Source: Homalodisca vitripennis (lineage: Eukaryota > Arthropoda > Insecta > Hemiptera > Cicadellidae). From it: 64,000 nucleotides of DNA. Positions 63,856-64,000 of the stretch are shown here, piece by piece. Position 1 is the first letter of the stretch. Each line of letters opens with the position of its first letter. Below the pieces are notes generated by a model, which ran no database searches, was not told where the DNA came from, and saw only the letters and a program-made list of their open reading frames with translations. A program made the position numbers and the translations under genes. The stretch covers positions 192,966,001 to 193,030,000 of the forward strand of contig NC_060207.1 in the NCBI RefSeq assembly GCF_021130785.1, in the 5' to 3' direction.

Positions 63856-64000
63856 GAAATGAGAATAACCGTTTTGAGTTAATTAAGCGTTGTGGGTGTA
63901 TTGAAGTAAGTATCAATAACAGTATATTAAACTAAAATAGTTATTTTTATTCATTGAAGATTGGGGTGAAGTGACATACTCGTATTTAAGGATATTTTAC

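Overview
The window looks like intergenic or heterochromatic DNA from an arthropod, probably an insect. This rests on strong AT-richness, a eukaryotic Helitron helicase, an IS630/Tc1/mariner transposase, a TATA-containing solo LTR, a hAT-type element with an 8-bp target duplication, and no operon-like genes. I cannot name the species. I recognise no host protein-coding gene. The only long open frames belong to transposons or arise by chance inside tandem repeats and AT-rich DNA.

Layout. 1-1812 is the 3' end of a Helitron: a Pif1-type helicase open to the left window edge, then a hairpin and CTAG end. From about 2 kb on, most of the window is one very large, non-coding, degenerate repeat present several times. 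Copy A (about 2.8-17.6 kb), copy B (about 21.5-33.4 kb) and copy C (about 37.5-45.5 kb, eroded) are head to tail on the + strand. Copy D (about 61.1 down to 55.1 kb) and fragment E (63.85-62.5 kb) lie on the - strand. After subtracting later insertions, the spacings agree on an ancestral period of about 15 kb. The + and - series meet across 45.5-51.2 kb, which holds a minisatellite and a tRNA-like SINE fragment. The B-C spacer (35.9-38.1 kb) reappears inverted at 51.2-54.2 kb.

Later events decorate individual copies. A mariner element with about 400-bp terminal inverted repeats sits in A (5395-6728), and B is empty at that site. A solo LTR (19059-20115) has a CTTAT target duplication. A 153-bp GC-rich insertion sits in B (26678-26830), with an empty paralogous site in C. 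A 710-bp hAT MITE (61465-62174) has a CATTAAAC duplication. An endonuclease fragment lies at 57.5-57.8 kb. Several segments that are single-copy in one unit are tandemly amplified in another: 35 bp x3, 28 bp x3, 73 bp x5 and 145 bp x12. The 145-bp array shows a five-monomer higher-order period.

Most intriguing. Although copies A, B and D have diverged to roughly 70% identity by eye, short blocks have not. A 95-bp block is 94/95 identical between A (8512-8606) and D (56487-56581). A block of about 185 bp is about 90% conserved in A, B and D and recognisable in C, and it carries two tiny open frames. These are the best candidates for undescribed function (RNA, regulatory DNA or micro-exons). 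Coding potential, transcription and purifying selection are unproven from sequence alone.
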